Below are positions 53,664 through 61,666 of a stretch of DNA of 64,000 nt, in pieces. The translations under genes were made by a program, and so were the position numbers. Under the pieces are notes generated by a model. That model was not told the DNA's origin. It saw nothing but the letters and a program-made list of their open reading frames with translations, and made no database searches. Within the stretch, counting starts at the first letter, position 1. Every line of letters begins with the position of its first letter. Location of the stretch: the NCBI GenBank assembly GCA_001749745.1, contig JWTM01000396.1:62001-126000 (forward strand). Reading direction: 5' to 3'. Source of the DNA: Candidatus Marispirochaeta associata. GTDB taxonomy: Bacteria > Spirochaetota > Spirochaetia > JC444 > Marispirochaetaceae.

Positions 53664-55117
53664 TTTTTCGCTCCTTCTTCGCCCGACTCTCCCTGCTCTT
53701 CCTGGCGCTTATTCTACTTTTCGGCGGCACTTCGCTTCTGATAGCTTTCCGATCCTCCCGGCATCTCTTCGACGAGGTCGAGCAGCTTCTGAACCGCGAT
53801 TACGCGGCCAGCATCGCCAGCGAGTTGCAACCTCTATTGGAGGATGGCTTCTCCCCGGAGAGAATCGGCGAGGCGATCCATTACATGATGGTCCTCAATC
53901 CCATGGTGGAGATCTATCTTCTCGATACCGAGGGTACCATCCTGGCCTATTTTACCCATCCCAAGGAGCAACTATTGCGAAAAGAGATCTCCATGGGGCC
54001 GGTGGAAGATTTTATCGATAGTAGGGGTCTTCAGCCGGTATTGGGGGACGATCCCCGAACGGAGGATACCCAAAAGCCGTTTTCCGCCGCCCGGCTTCCC
54101 ATGGGAGAGACCCCGGGCTTCGTCTATGTGATCCTTCGTGGGCAGAGTTTCGACCGCAATCTGGCTCTGGTCAGCGCCAATTACTATCTTAAATCGGGTC
54201 TCATCACCTTTCTTATCGCCCTGGGTGCGACTGCCGCCCTTGGATTGAGCCTTTTTTTCCTGCTTACCCGACCTTTAAAACTCCTGAGTTCCGCCGTCAA
54301 AGCCTTCGAGGGTGGCGACTACCAGCAGCGGGTCGCGGTAGAGGGCAACGACGAGGTGAGCGCTCTATCGGCCTCTTTTAACGATATGGCCGCGTCTATT
54401 CAGGAGGCCATGACCAGGCTGACCGATACAGAGAAGCAACGCACCGACCTTATCGCCAATATCTCCCATGATCTGCGCAGTCCTCTTACCTCCCTGCGTG
54501 GTCACTTAGAGACGATCCTGGTCAAGGAGAAAGATCTCGCCCCGGAACAGCGGCAGCTTTTTATGGAGACGGCCTTGAAAAACGTCTCCAGTCTGCAGCG
54601 GCTGGTGGAGGAACTTTTCGATCTAGCCAAGCTCGAAGCGGGACAGTTCAAGACGCAGCGGGAGGCCTTCTCCCTGGCGGACCTGGTACAGGATGTAGCC
54701 CTGAAGCGCAAAGCCCTGACCGGAGAGAAAGGGATTCGCGTGGAATATCGCCCGGTGAAGAATCCGGAAACAGTCGAGGGGGATATCGCCCTAATCGAAC
54801 GAGTACTTACCAACATCCTGGATAACGCGATTGTCCATAGTCCCGAAGGCGGCCGGATTCGGATAGAATTAAGAAAGTCCGGAGATCATCAAGAGATCAG
54901 CGTCCATGACCAGGGCCCCGGAATCGCTGATGAGGATTTGCCCCATATCTTCGAACGCTTCTATCGGGCCGACAAGAGCCGCAATCGCGAGGTCCCCGGG
55001 ACGGGTCTGGGGCTGGCAATCGCCAGGGAGATTGTGGAACTACATGAAGGCCGTATCGAAGCGCGAAACCATCCCGCCGGAGGGGCAGTTTTTATTATAA
55101 GTTTACCTATCGTGTAA
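53660..55117 (+). CDS. Membrane sensor histidine kinase with HAMP domain
   Basis: A 485-residue kinase. TM1 at about 10-30 and TM2 at about 175-200 flank a roughly 140-residue extracytoplasmic domain; HAMP is near 205-255 (TRPLKLLSSAVKAFEGGDYQQRV), H-box is ISHDLRSPLTSLRGHL near 270, and the ATPase has NILDNAIVHSP, DQGPGIADEDLPHIFERFYRADKS and GTGLGLAIAREIVELH. It is the partner of the OmpR-type regulator. Because the next three genes act in the cell envelope on oxidised methionine, the signal may be envelope oxidation; this is inference from context. Confidence 0.93.
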   Translation: MIFRSFFARLSLLFLALILLFGGTSLLIAFRSSRHLFDEVEQLLNRDYAASIASELQPLLEDGFSPERIGEAIHYMMVLNPMVEIYLLDTEGTILAYFTHPKEQLLRKEISMGPVEDFIDSRGLQPVLGDDPRTEDTQKPFSAARLPMGETPGFVYVILRGQSFDRNLALVSANYYLKSGLITFLIALGATAALGLSLFFLLTRPLKLLSSAVKAFEGGDYQQRVAVEGNDEVSALSASFNDMAASIQEAMTRLTDTEKQRTDLIANISHDLRSPLTSLRGHLETILVKEKDLAPEQRQLFMETALKNVSSLQRLVEELFDLAKLEAGQFKTQREAFSLADLVQDVALKRKALTGEKGIRVEYRPVKNPETVEGDIALIERVLTNILDNAIVHSPEGGRIRIELRKSGDHQEISVHDQGPGIADEDLPHIFERFYRADKSRNREVPGTGLGLAIAREIVELHEGRIEARNHPAGGAVFIISLPIV

Positions 55118-55119
55118 GC

Positions 55120-55138
55120 TTTTGTGACAGTTTTGTGA
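55120..55138 (+). promoter_or_regulatory. 11-bp-spaced direct repeat TTTTGTGA
   Basis: TTTTGTGA occurs at 55120-55127 and again at 55131-55138, starting exactly 11 bp apart, between the kinase stop and the trx gene. OmpR/PhoB-family regulators bind tandem half-sites at this spacing. Confidence 0.5.
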
Positions 55139-55182
55139 TCTTTTAGGCCTAACTTCAACACAAAACCTGAAGGAGGCAAACC

Positions 55183-55659
55183 ATGAAGATGTTTGCAAAG
55201 CTCTTGATACTCTCTCTTCTCCCGGTCCTCGCTTTCGCCGGCGGCGGGCAGGAAGCTGGTGAGAACGAGATGATGGAGGAGGAAAAGACGTCTGGCTCGA
55301 TGATGGCCGCCGATGAGTCTATGGAGATGTCGCTCATCGATCCCTATCCCGATTTCGCCGACCTGGAGAAGGCGACCATGATGGCCGAAGAGAAGCCGAC
55401 GGTTCTCTTTTTCTATGCCAGCTGGTGCCCCACCTGTAAGCAGGCCAAGCAAAACCTGCAGGACAGGGCCGACGAGCTAGCTGGAATCAACCTGCTGGTA
55501 GTAGACTACGACAACTCCGACGAACTCCAAAGGAAATACGGGGTCACCTACCAGCACACCTTCGTCCAGATCGACGGGGAAGGGATGGCCGTAACGAAAT
55601 GGAACGGCGGCGATGTGGATCAGATCCTGATGAAGACCGAATCTGAGGGAATGATGTAA
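55183..55659 (+). CDS. Exported Met-rich thioredoxin-fold protein
   Basis: 158 residues. Signal sequence at 1-20 ending AFAGGGQEA (no lipobox Cys). A linker at about 27-63 holds ten methionines, mostly among acidic residues (NEMMEEEK, SGSMMAADESMEMS). The thioredoxin domain follows, with catalytic CPTC in FFYASWCPTCKQAKQN. It is likely periplasmic or outer-leaflet and receives electrons from the CcdA-like protein encoded next (1-bp gap), and passes them to the exported MsrB. Met-rich linkers also occur in copper-binding proteins, so metal binding is an alternative. A ribosome-binding site AGGAGG precedes it. Confidence 0.85.
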   Translation: MKMFAKLLILSLLPVLAFAGGGQEAGENEMMEEEKTSGSMMAADESMEMSLIDPYPDFADLEKATMMAEEKPTVLFFYASWCPTCKQAKQNLQDRADELAGINLLVVDYDNSDELQRKYGVTYQHTFVQIDGEGMAVTKWNGGDVDQILMKTESEGMM

Positions 55660-56411
55660 TGGTCCTGCTTTCTTTTTTCGCCTTCCTGTCGGGGATCGTG
55701 ACTATATTATCCCCCTGCATACTTCCGGTACTTCCCCTTGTTTTATCCGGCAGCGTGGGCGGGAAAAGGAAGCCCATCGGGGTGGTTCTGGGCTTTGTAT
55801 TGAGCTTCAGTATCTTCACCCTGCTGCTCTCTACTCTTGTTCAGACTCTGAACATTGCCCCGGGCATTCTGCGCTGGGCGGCAGTCGTGATCATCGTGGG
55901 TTTCGGATTGGTCCTGGTTCTGCCTCCGATGCAGCAGGCCTTCGAATCCCTGGCCGCTCGGCTGGTGAAAGTACGACAACGGCAGAACGCTTCCGGATTC
56001 GCCGGGGGTATCCTGTTGGGAGGCAGCCTGGGGCTGATCTGGACACCCTGTGTCGGTCCGATCATGGCCTCGGTAATCAGTTTGGCCGTGAGCCGACAAG
56101 TGGACGGCGGGAGCGTAATCATCGTGCTCTCCTACTCCCTGGGGACGGCGCTGCCCATGTCGGCGATCATGCTGGGGGGACGTCGGCTGCTGGAGAGGAT
56201 CCCCGGGCTGAAGGCTGCTTCCGGGAAAATTCAGCAGGTTTTCGGATTGGTGATGATCCTGGCCGGGCTAGCTATCGGATTCAATCTGGACCGGCAGTTT
56301 CAGGCTATGGTGCTCGAAGCCTTTCCGTCCTACGGTACGGGCCTGACGGTATTCGAAAGCATAGAACCCGTTCAAGAGGCGCTGGAGGCGAGAAATACTC
56401 CGCCGGAATAG
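55659..56411 (+). CDS. CcdA/DsbD-type membrane electron carrier
   Basis: A 250-residue membrane protein with six hydrophobic segments and the two conserved cysteines that carry electrons across the membrane: one in LSPCILPVLPLVLSG and one in IWTPCVGPIMASVISL. It lies directly after the thioredoxin-like gene and 138 bp before MsrB. CcdA normally takes electrons from cytoplasmic thioredoxin and reduces extracytoplasmic thioredoxin-like proteins; context points to the adjacent protein as target. Confidence 0.92.
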   Translation: MVLLSFFAFLSGIVTILSPCILPVLPLVLSGSVGGKRKPIGVVLGFVLSFSIFTLLLSTLVQTLNIAPGILRWAAVVIIVGFGLVLVLPPMQQAFESLAARLVKVRQRQNASGFAGGILLGGSLGLIWTPCVGPIMASVISLAVSRQVDGGSVIIVLSYSLGTALPMSAIMLGGRRLLERIPGLKAASGKIQQVFGLVMILAGLAIGFNLDRQFQAMVLEAFPSYGTGLTVFESIEPVQEALEARNTPPE

Positions 56412-56507
56412 GGGCAAACGGACACAACGCGGGAATTCTCTCGGCATCGCTTATTGGTCGACCGATGGCCGGGTTCTTTTCCACGGTTTTTACATTCGGC
56501 TGAGATT

Positions 56508-56536
56508 TTGGTTAAGACTAACAATGAGACTGTAAA
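56508..56536 (+). promoter_or_regulatory. Possible promoter of msrB
   Basis: TTGGTT (56508-56513), 17-bp spacer, TGTAAA (56531-56536), upstream of the AGAGGT ribosome-binding site and ATG at 56550. The boxes are only moderately like consensus. Confidence 0.35.
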
Positions 56537-56549
56537 GAAGAGGTAAGGT

Positions 56550-57146
56550 ATGAAGACAAGAATAATCGGACTTATACTGGCGGCTGGAAGCCTTATGCTC
56601 CTGGGCGGAATAATCCTATCGGCCCAGGGGAGTGGCGAGGTCGACGCCGTCGTCTTGGGAGACGGGGAGCAGATTCCGCCGCCGGGGATTGAGAAGGGGC
56701 AGTACGTAAAACCGGATGAAGACAAGCTTAAGGAGATGCTGACGCCCCTGCAATTTACGGTTACTCAGAACGACGGTACCGAGCGGGCGTTTAACAATGA
56801 GTACTGGGACAACCACGCGGAGGGTATATATGTCGATATTGTATCCGGCGAGGTGCTCTTCAGTTCCACCGATAAATACGAATCCGGTACTGGATGGCCC
56901 AGCTTCACCCGTCCCGCGGTAGAAGGGAATATCACCCTGCATACTGATTCAAGCTTCGGGATGACCCGTACCGAGGTGCGGAGCTATTTCGGCGACAGCC
57001 ACCTGGGGCATGTATTCAAGGACGGCCCCGCGCCTACGGGACTCCGCTACTGCATGAACTCCGCCTCCCTGCGCTTCATTGCCCGGGATGAGATGGAGCG
57101 GGAAGGCTACGGAGATTTTCTCTATCTATTCGATGAGACGGGATAA
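56550..57146 (+). CDS. msrB: Exported peptide methionine-(R)-sulfoxide reductase
   Basis: 198 residues. N-terminal hydrophobic residues 8-27 form a signal sequence or anchor, so the enzyme acts outside the cytoplasm. MsrB motifs: [26 protein letters not shown], and [12 protein letters not shown] with the catalytic Cys. The two CxxC zinc motifs of the commoner MsrB class are absent (the region reads FSSTDKYES), so this is the zinc-free type. It follows the thioredoxin-like protein and CcdA. Confidence 0.92.
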   Translation: MKTRIIGLILAAGSLMLLGGIILSAQGSGEVDAVVLGDGEQIPPPGIEKGQYVKPDEDKLKEMLTPLQFTVTQNDGTERAFNNEYWDNHAEGIYVDIVSGEVLFSSTDKYESGTGWPSFTRPAVEGNITLHTDSSFGMTRTEVRSYFGDSHLGHVFKDGPAPTGLRYCMNSASLRFIARDEMEREGYGDFLYLFDETG

Positions 57147-57283
57147 GAAGTGGCAATCAATCCCCCTTATCCTTAGATTATACATTCGTCCTAGATGGTC
57201 GAATCATACAGAACTCGAATTGTTCATTGATCAAAGCTGACGCATAGTCGCTTCCAGAAACCTTTGTAAGGTAGGAGGAAGTG

Positions 57284-58603
57284 ATGAAACACGTAGAAAG
57301 AATAGTACTCATTGCGGCGGTCGTTGTGTCTTTTGGATCATGCGCCAGCACCGGCAATCCGACGGCAGAGTATCCGCTCACTGAGCTTAAACAGGATTTT
57401 ACCCAGTTTCGAGAGATTATCGAAAACCGTACCGCGAGACTCTACACCGACAGAACGGAGTTGGGCGAATTGCTCGACAAGGCCGAGGAGCAGATCGAGA
57501 CCGAGATGACGGAGCTCGAGTTCTACCGCATCCTTGCGCCGGTGGTCGCCGGGCTGCGTTGCGGGCACAGCTTCTTAACGGTATCGGAGGCGACGGAGGA
57601 GGAGATGCGGAAAAACGGACACTTGTTTCCGCTTGACGTACGTATCCTTGATGGAAAACTATACGTAGTCGCCGATCCACATTCGGTCGGCCTAGCGCCG
57701 GGAACAGAGATACTCCGCATTAACGGTAGATCGTCCGCAGCGCTCATTGAATCCATAGCGGCCAATATGCCGACCGACGGTCGGGATACCGGACGTCCGC
57801 GATACGATGCTGAGCGTTGGTTCGCTTCTATGTATTACGCCTATATCGACACGCCGGAGGAGTTCGAGCTTCAGATTATGCTGCCGGATCAGGCGGCGCC
57901 TTCAAGGATTACGGTGCCGGCGATTAAAGACCCGTCCCGAGTGAAAACGAGTATGGGGGTCGTTCACGATACCGTCGATACGCCGTGGTCGACAGCATTC
58001 ACAGAGAGTCACGCCTATCTGAAGATTCCCGTCTTTCTCTACCGCGATCAGAAACGCTACAACGCCGCCCTCGAGGGGTTCTTCTCTGAGCTCTCGTCAC
58101 GCGAAACCGAGGTACTGATCCTCGATCTGCGGGGAAATTACGGTGGGGCGCCCTCGCCGACGGTGGAGCTATTTCAATACCTGATCGATACGCCCGTCCC
58201 ATTCTTTGCCGAAGAGAATCCCTTTTATCTGGCTAAATGGAAGAGACCGGTAAAGCCCGCGGCGAATGCATTCGACGGCCGGCTCTACCTTCTAATGGAC
58301 GAGGCCTGTTTCTCCATGAACAGTTTTCTAATAAGCCTCTTGAAATACCACAACATTGGGACTCTGGTCGGCGCGCCCAGTTCCGGAAGCTACCTGTGCA
58401 GCGACGCCGCCCGCTCCAAAGTGCTCAAGAATACCGGAATTCGTCTTCGCTACTCTACCGATGTCTTCCAGACCGCTGTGGAAGGACAGCGGAGCGGCAT
58501 CGGCATTACGCCGGATATACGGGTCGAATGGACGATCGAGGACTACCTCGAGGGCATGGATCCGGTTTTATCGGCCGCTCTCGAAGAGGCGGGTAAGGAG
58601 TAG
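57284..58603 (+). CDS. S41-family (C-terminal processing) peptidase, predicted lipoprotein
   Basis: 439 residues from ATG 57284, 5 nt after AGGAGG (the GTG at 57281 is also in frame). Signal sequence with lipobox VVSFGSC (Cys near residue 20). The C-terminal half has the S41 features VLILDLRGNYGGAPSPTVELF and a nucleophile region MDEACFSMNSFLISLLKYH with a late GAPSSGS. The tail-specific protease catalytic Ser/Lys pair cannot be placed with confidence. It is a stand-alone gene and its substrate is unknown. Confidence 0.8.
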   Translation: MKHVERIVLIAAVVVSFGSCASTGNPTAEYPLTELKQDFTQFREIIENRTARLYTDRTELGELLDKAEEQIETEMTELEFYRILAPVVAGLRCGHSFLTVSEATEEEMRKNGHLFPLDVRILDGKLYVVADPHSVGLAPGTEILRINGRSSAALIESIAANMPTDGRDTGRPRYDAERWFASMYYAYIDTPEEFELQIMLPDQAAPSRITVPAIKDPSRVKTSMGVVHDTVDTPWSTAFTESHAYLKIPVFLYRDQKRYNAALEGFFSELSSRETEVLILDLRGNYGGAPSPTVELFQYLIDTPVPFFAEENPFYLAKWKRPVKPAANAFDGRLYLLMDEACFSMNSFLISLLKYHNIGTLVGAPSSGSYLCSDAARSKVLKNTGIRLRYSTDVFQTAVEGQRSGIGITPDIRVEWTIEDYLEGMDPVLSAALEEAGKE

Positions 58604-59026
58604 GGGGAAGCACGGGCCCCAGCCCGAAAGGCTGGGTGCCGGGAGCTGATTAAGGGGAGTTAGTGAGCCGCTGATATTTATGGGGCTGCGCAGGGGGGCA
58701 CCGCTGATATCTCGGGTATGCACAAGGGGGCGGTGCGCTGATTGAGGGAATATAAACTGTATGCACGCACTTTTCATGATGATTGGAGTATAGCAAAGAA
58801 TCATCGCTTTGGAAATTGCTACGTTTATCCTAAAATTTCTATCTTGTCGTTAGAAGAGCACGACTCCATTACTCAACCCCAAGGTCGAGTGGTGGTGGTT
58901 CATTGTTCCCGGAGGGTAGGCCCCCCCCTTTAGTCGCCGCTACTGGATTAGTTGTAGAGCCAAGGTTTTTTCATTGTTTTGAAAAGTAACATTGATAATG
59001 GTATCATAGTATAGTATCATTTTGAA
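58604..59026. other. Intergenic region with G-rich imperfect tandem repeats
   Basis: Begins with a 7-bp hairpin CCCAGCC-CGAAA-GGCTGGG (58618-58636) with no T run. Then GCTGAT recurs at 58645, 58670, 58703 and 58737 (25-34 bp apart), each followed by G-rich sequence, so it looks like a decayed tandem repeat with G-runs. The ORF-like stretch at 58742-58933 is not credible. The end (58992-59020) carries the hicA promoter. Confidence 0.5.
58992..59020 (+). promoter_or_regulatory. hicAB promoter and repeat
   Basis: TTGATA (58992-58997), 17-bp spacer, TATCAT (59015-59020). Two GTATCAT copies (59001 and 59014) start 13 bp apart across this promoter and would suit an antitoxin operator. The start codon is 6 nt after the -10. 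Confidence 0.45.
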
Positions 59027-59281
59027 GTGAATAATAAGCAGCGGAGGACTTTAGATTCCATATTCTCAGATCCTGTTAAGTCGAGCATAAATTGGTCTGA
59101 TGTTGAATCTCTGCTGATAGCATTGGGTTCTGAAAGGAAAGAAGGCGCGGGGTCTCGTGTTGCTTTCGCTTTGAATGGAGTAGATTTAATCATTCACCGT
59201 CAGCATCCACGAAAGGAGACGGACAAAGGAGCAGTCAAGTCTGTTCGTAAATTCTTGAGAAATGCAGGAGTTATGCCATGA
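59027..59281 (+). CDS. hicA: HicA-type toxin
   Basis: 84 residues of the HicA mRNA interferase family: small dsRBD-like fold, with the conserved His in LIIHRQHPRKE near residue 57 and a helical C-terminus VKSVRKFLRNAGV. It starts with GTG at 59027 and overlaps hicB by 4 bp. The region is AT-richer than the flanking genes. It would cleave mRNA unless bound by the antitoxin. Confidence 0.85.
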   Translation: MNNKQRRTLDSIFSDPVKSSINWSDVESLLIALGSERKEGAGSRVAFALNGVDLIIHRQHPRKETDKGAVKSVRKFLRNAGVMP

Positions 59282-59613
59282 GATATAAAGGATATACCGG
59301 TATTGTAGAGTTTGACGAGGATTCGCGACTTTTTCACGGCGAAGTTGTTGGTTTAAAGGATGTGATCACCTTCCAGGGGCAGTCTGTTGAGGAGTTAGAA
59401 AAGGCTATGGCTGACTCTATCGATTTCTACCTCGACTGGTGTAAAGAGAGGGGAAAAGAACCCGAGAAACCGTTTAGCGGTAGATTCCTGGTGCGTACTT
59501 CTCCAGAGATTCATTCACGGGCAGCCGTAGCAGCCGCCAGGGCTGGCATGTCATTAAACAAGTATGTAGAGAAGGCTATTGAAGACGAGATACACCAGGT
59601 TCATCCCACATAA
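59278..59613 (+). CDS. hicB: HicB-type antitoxin
   Basis: 111 residues: N-terminal HicB-like partial RNase H fold (MRYKGYTGIVEFDEDSRLFHGEVVGL) and a C-terminal ribbon-helix-helix-type region (RTSPEIHSRAAVAAARAGMSLNKYVEKAI). It overlaps hicA by 4 bp. It should neutralise HicA and repress the promoter. Confidence 0.88.
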   Translation: MRYKGYTGIVEFDEDSRLFHGEVVGLKDVITFQGQSVEELEKAMADSIDFYLDWCKERGKEPEKPFSGRFLVRTSPEIHSRAAVAAARAGMSLNKYVEKAIEDEIHQVHPT

Positions 59614-59657
59614 TCCGGCAATTTGTTGCGGATTATATTGCATCGCCGAACCTATGA

Positions 59658-59774
59658 CTTGAAGCGGAACTGGAGCCTGACAATGTTTACGTCGGTGCAA
59701 TCCTGCTGGAGGACCTTTTGCTGTTTCCACTCGGCCCGGATGAGTTCGCCTATCTGTCCGACCCGATTAAATAG
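59658..59774 (+). pseudogene. Possible gene remnant after hicB
   Basis: A 38-codon open frame without a start, reading EAELEPDNVYVGAILLEDLLLFPLGPDE and ending in SDPIK, looks coding in amino-acid composition but is cut off upstream by a stop. It may be the tail of a lost gene. No family recognised. Confidence 0.3.
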
Positions 59775-60022
59775 TCAACCGGCGTTTCTTTCAGTGACTT
59801 TCGTGTACATGAATATTTTACGAAAAAAGTGAAGACAAATAGTGATTATGCATGTATATGAAAATCAATCTTGCGCGTCTGATTCGAATCTCTGGCGGGA
59901 GGTGAGGATTGGAGAGGGTAGGATCTGCTGCAATCCAACAGGGATGATCAAGCAACGGGCTGAGCTTTCGGGATTGCTCTCGTAATCCCTATCGTTCTAC
60001 GGATTTCCTGACGAAAATCCTG

Positions 60023-60291
60023 GGGCGTGGCGATTCGCGAAGCGATATCGCAGCCAAGTCAGCGGCAGTGATTCCGAAGGAATCATGAGAGCTGACGCAG
60101 AAGCCCGATTCCAAGTAAAGAGATCCGAAAGTATCCTGTGATATATGAGGGCTGGGCGTGGCGATTCGCCGGAGGCGATATCGCAGCCAAGTCAGCGGCA
60201 GTGATTCCGAAGGAATCATGAGAGCTGACGCAGAAGCCCGATTCCAAGTAAAGAGATCCGAAAGTATCCTGTGATATATGAGGGCTGGGCG
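60023..60291 (-). repeat. 133-bp tandem repeat carrying the tRNA-Pro 3' end
   Basis: Bases 60042-60158 are repeated identically at 60175-60291 (133-bp period). The right-hand ends of both copies are GGGCTGGGCG; in the second copy this is the 3' end of the tRNA-Pro. A degenerate third trace begins near 60015. Each copy contains a GATTCC/GGAATC hairpin. On the minus strand the repeats lie directly downstream of the tRNA. Confidence 0.8.
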
Positions 60292-60353
60292 GATTTGAAC
60301 CGCCGACCCCTTGTCCCCCAGACAAGTACGCTAAACCACTGCGCTACAGCCCG
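60281..60353 (-). tRNA. tRNA-Pro (GGG)
   Basis: About 73 nt on the minus strand. Acceptor arm CGGGCTG pairs with CAGCCC (one terminal pair is C-T); D-arm GCGCAGTGGTTTAGCGT; anticodon stem CTTGT/ACAAG with loop CTGGGGG reading GGG; T-arm GGCGGTTCAAATCCGCC complete. CCA not encoded. Confidence 0.88.
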
Positions 60354-60477
60354 ATATGTGAGCAACAAATTAGCACGCCCTCCCGACTTGTGTCAACAGA
60401 TCGAGAGGTGAGAATTTTACGGCTTTGCGGTCCCCCGGCCGGCCGCTAAAGTGTTACAATGGCGTGAGGTAACGAGG

Positions 60478-61653
60478 ATGTCCCTATCATACAAATCATA
60501 TCTACAAGCCGTGCCCTTCTTCAGTCATCTCGAGGATCACTATCTTGAGGAGCTCGCCCGCTACTGTAGGGAAAAAAGCTTCAAGGCCGGGGCGATTCTC
60601 TTTCGGGAGGGAGATCCCGCAGACCGATTCTTTATCCTGGTAGACGGACAGGTCGAGGTCTGGAAGAGCTACGGTAGCGCCGACGCGGATCTCTTGACGG
60701 TACACGGCCCGGGGAAACCCTTTGGGGAGATGGCCTTAGTCGATGCGATGCCCCGCTATGCGACCCTCAAGGCACGTAGCGCGGTCAAGACCCTGGTAAT
60801 CTCCGAGGATGCATTCTTAAGGCTGATAGGAGAGAACTCGGCGGTGGCTTTCGCGGTGATTCGCTCCCTTTCGGCCATGGTACGGCGCAGCAACGACACC
60901 CTGCTCGACGACCTCAAGCGCCGTAACCGGGAGCTCGAGACGGCCCTCTCGGAGTTAAAGGAGGCCCAGCGTCAGCTGATTCGTCAGGAACGGCTATCGA
61001 ACCTGGGAAAATTCTCCTCTATGATTCTTCACGATATCCGCAATCCTATCTCCATCGTCCAGGGATATGCGGAGATCCTCAAACGGGCTTCCGATCTTCC
61101 CGAGGATTACCGGGAGTATGTGGACAATATCTTGAGCGAATCGGAGCGGCTGGCGGGGTTGGCTAACGAGTTCCTCGACTACTCGCGGGGTGAGATCCGC
61201 CTCGATTTCTCTCCGGTGGAACTGAGCCACTTCGTGAAGCGCCTGGAGGCGGTGGTACGCAAGCGCTTCGGCTCTAAAAAGGTCGACCTGCGCTTCGAGC
61301 TGGACGGGGTAAAATCGGCTATCTTCGACCAGGATCGCCTCTTCCGGGTCCTGGTCAACCTGACCGAGAACGCCCGCAAGGCTTTGGGGCGGGAGGGTGA
61401 GCTCTTAGTCCGCTTCTCCGTTGAAGGGGAGTGCCTGGTGATTCTTGTCCGCGATACGGGCGAGGGGATGAGCCCCGAGGTCCTGGAGCATATCTTCGAA
61501 CCCTTCTACTCCTCCTCCAAGCAGGGGGGCACCGGCCTGGGGATGCTGATCGTCAAGAATATCGTCGAGGCCCATCAGGGAGAGATCGAGATCACCTCGA
61601 ACCAGGGCGAAGGGACCGCGGTAGAGATTCATATCCCCCTGCGCAGGGTTTGA
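60478..61653 (+). CDS. Cyclic nucleotide-binding domain histidine kinase
   Basis: 391 residues from ATG 60478, 9 nt after GAGG. Residues about 8-125 are a cNMP-binding beta-roll (FRGGDPADRFFILVDGQVEVWKSYG-like region, GPGKPFGEMALVDAMPRYATLKA), followed by a coiled coil (140-175). The kinase H-box is FSSMILHDIRNPISIVQGY near 190, and the ATPase reads NLTENARKALGREG, DTGEGMSPEVLEHIFEPFYSS and GGTGLGMLIVKNIVEAH. Which ligand binds the N-domain is unknown. There is no adjacent response regulator. The nuclease gene follows 13 bp later. Confidence 0.9.
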   Translation: MSLSYKSYLQAVPFFSHLEDHYLEELARYCREKSFKAGAILFREGDPADRFFILVDGQVEVWKSYGSADADLLTVHGPGKPFGEMALVDAMPRYATLKARSAVKTLVISEDAFLRLIGENSAVAFAVIRSLSAMVRRSNDTLLDDLKRRNRELETALSELKEAQRQLIRQERLSNLGKFSSMILHDIRNPISIVQGYAEILKRASDLPEDYREYVDNILSESERLAGLANEFLDYSRGEIRLDFSPVELSHFVKRLEAVVRKRFGSKKVDLRFELDGVKSAIFDQDRLFRVLVNLTENARKALGREGELLVRFSVEGECLVILVRDTGEGMSPEVLEHIFEPFYSSSKQGGTGLGMLIVKNIVEAHQGEIEITSNQGEGTAVEIHIPLRRV

Positions 61654-61666
61654 GGTAAACAGATCC

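Noticed and set aside
58742..58933. 63-codon frame before hicA
   Set aside because: No ribosome-binding site, start codon is TTG, and it runs through the G-rich repeat.
59623..59832. 69-codon frame after hicB
   Set aside because: Composition is not protein-like, and a competing frame (59658-59774) looks more coding, so the region is treated as a remnant.
60042..60291. Tandem repeats considered as a CRISPR array
   Set aside because: Two adjacent units of 133 bp with identical interior and no unique spacers.
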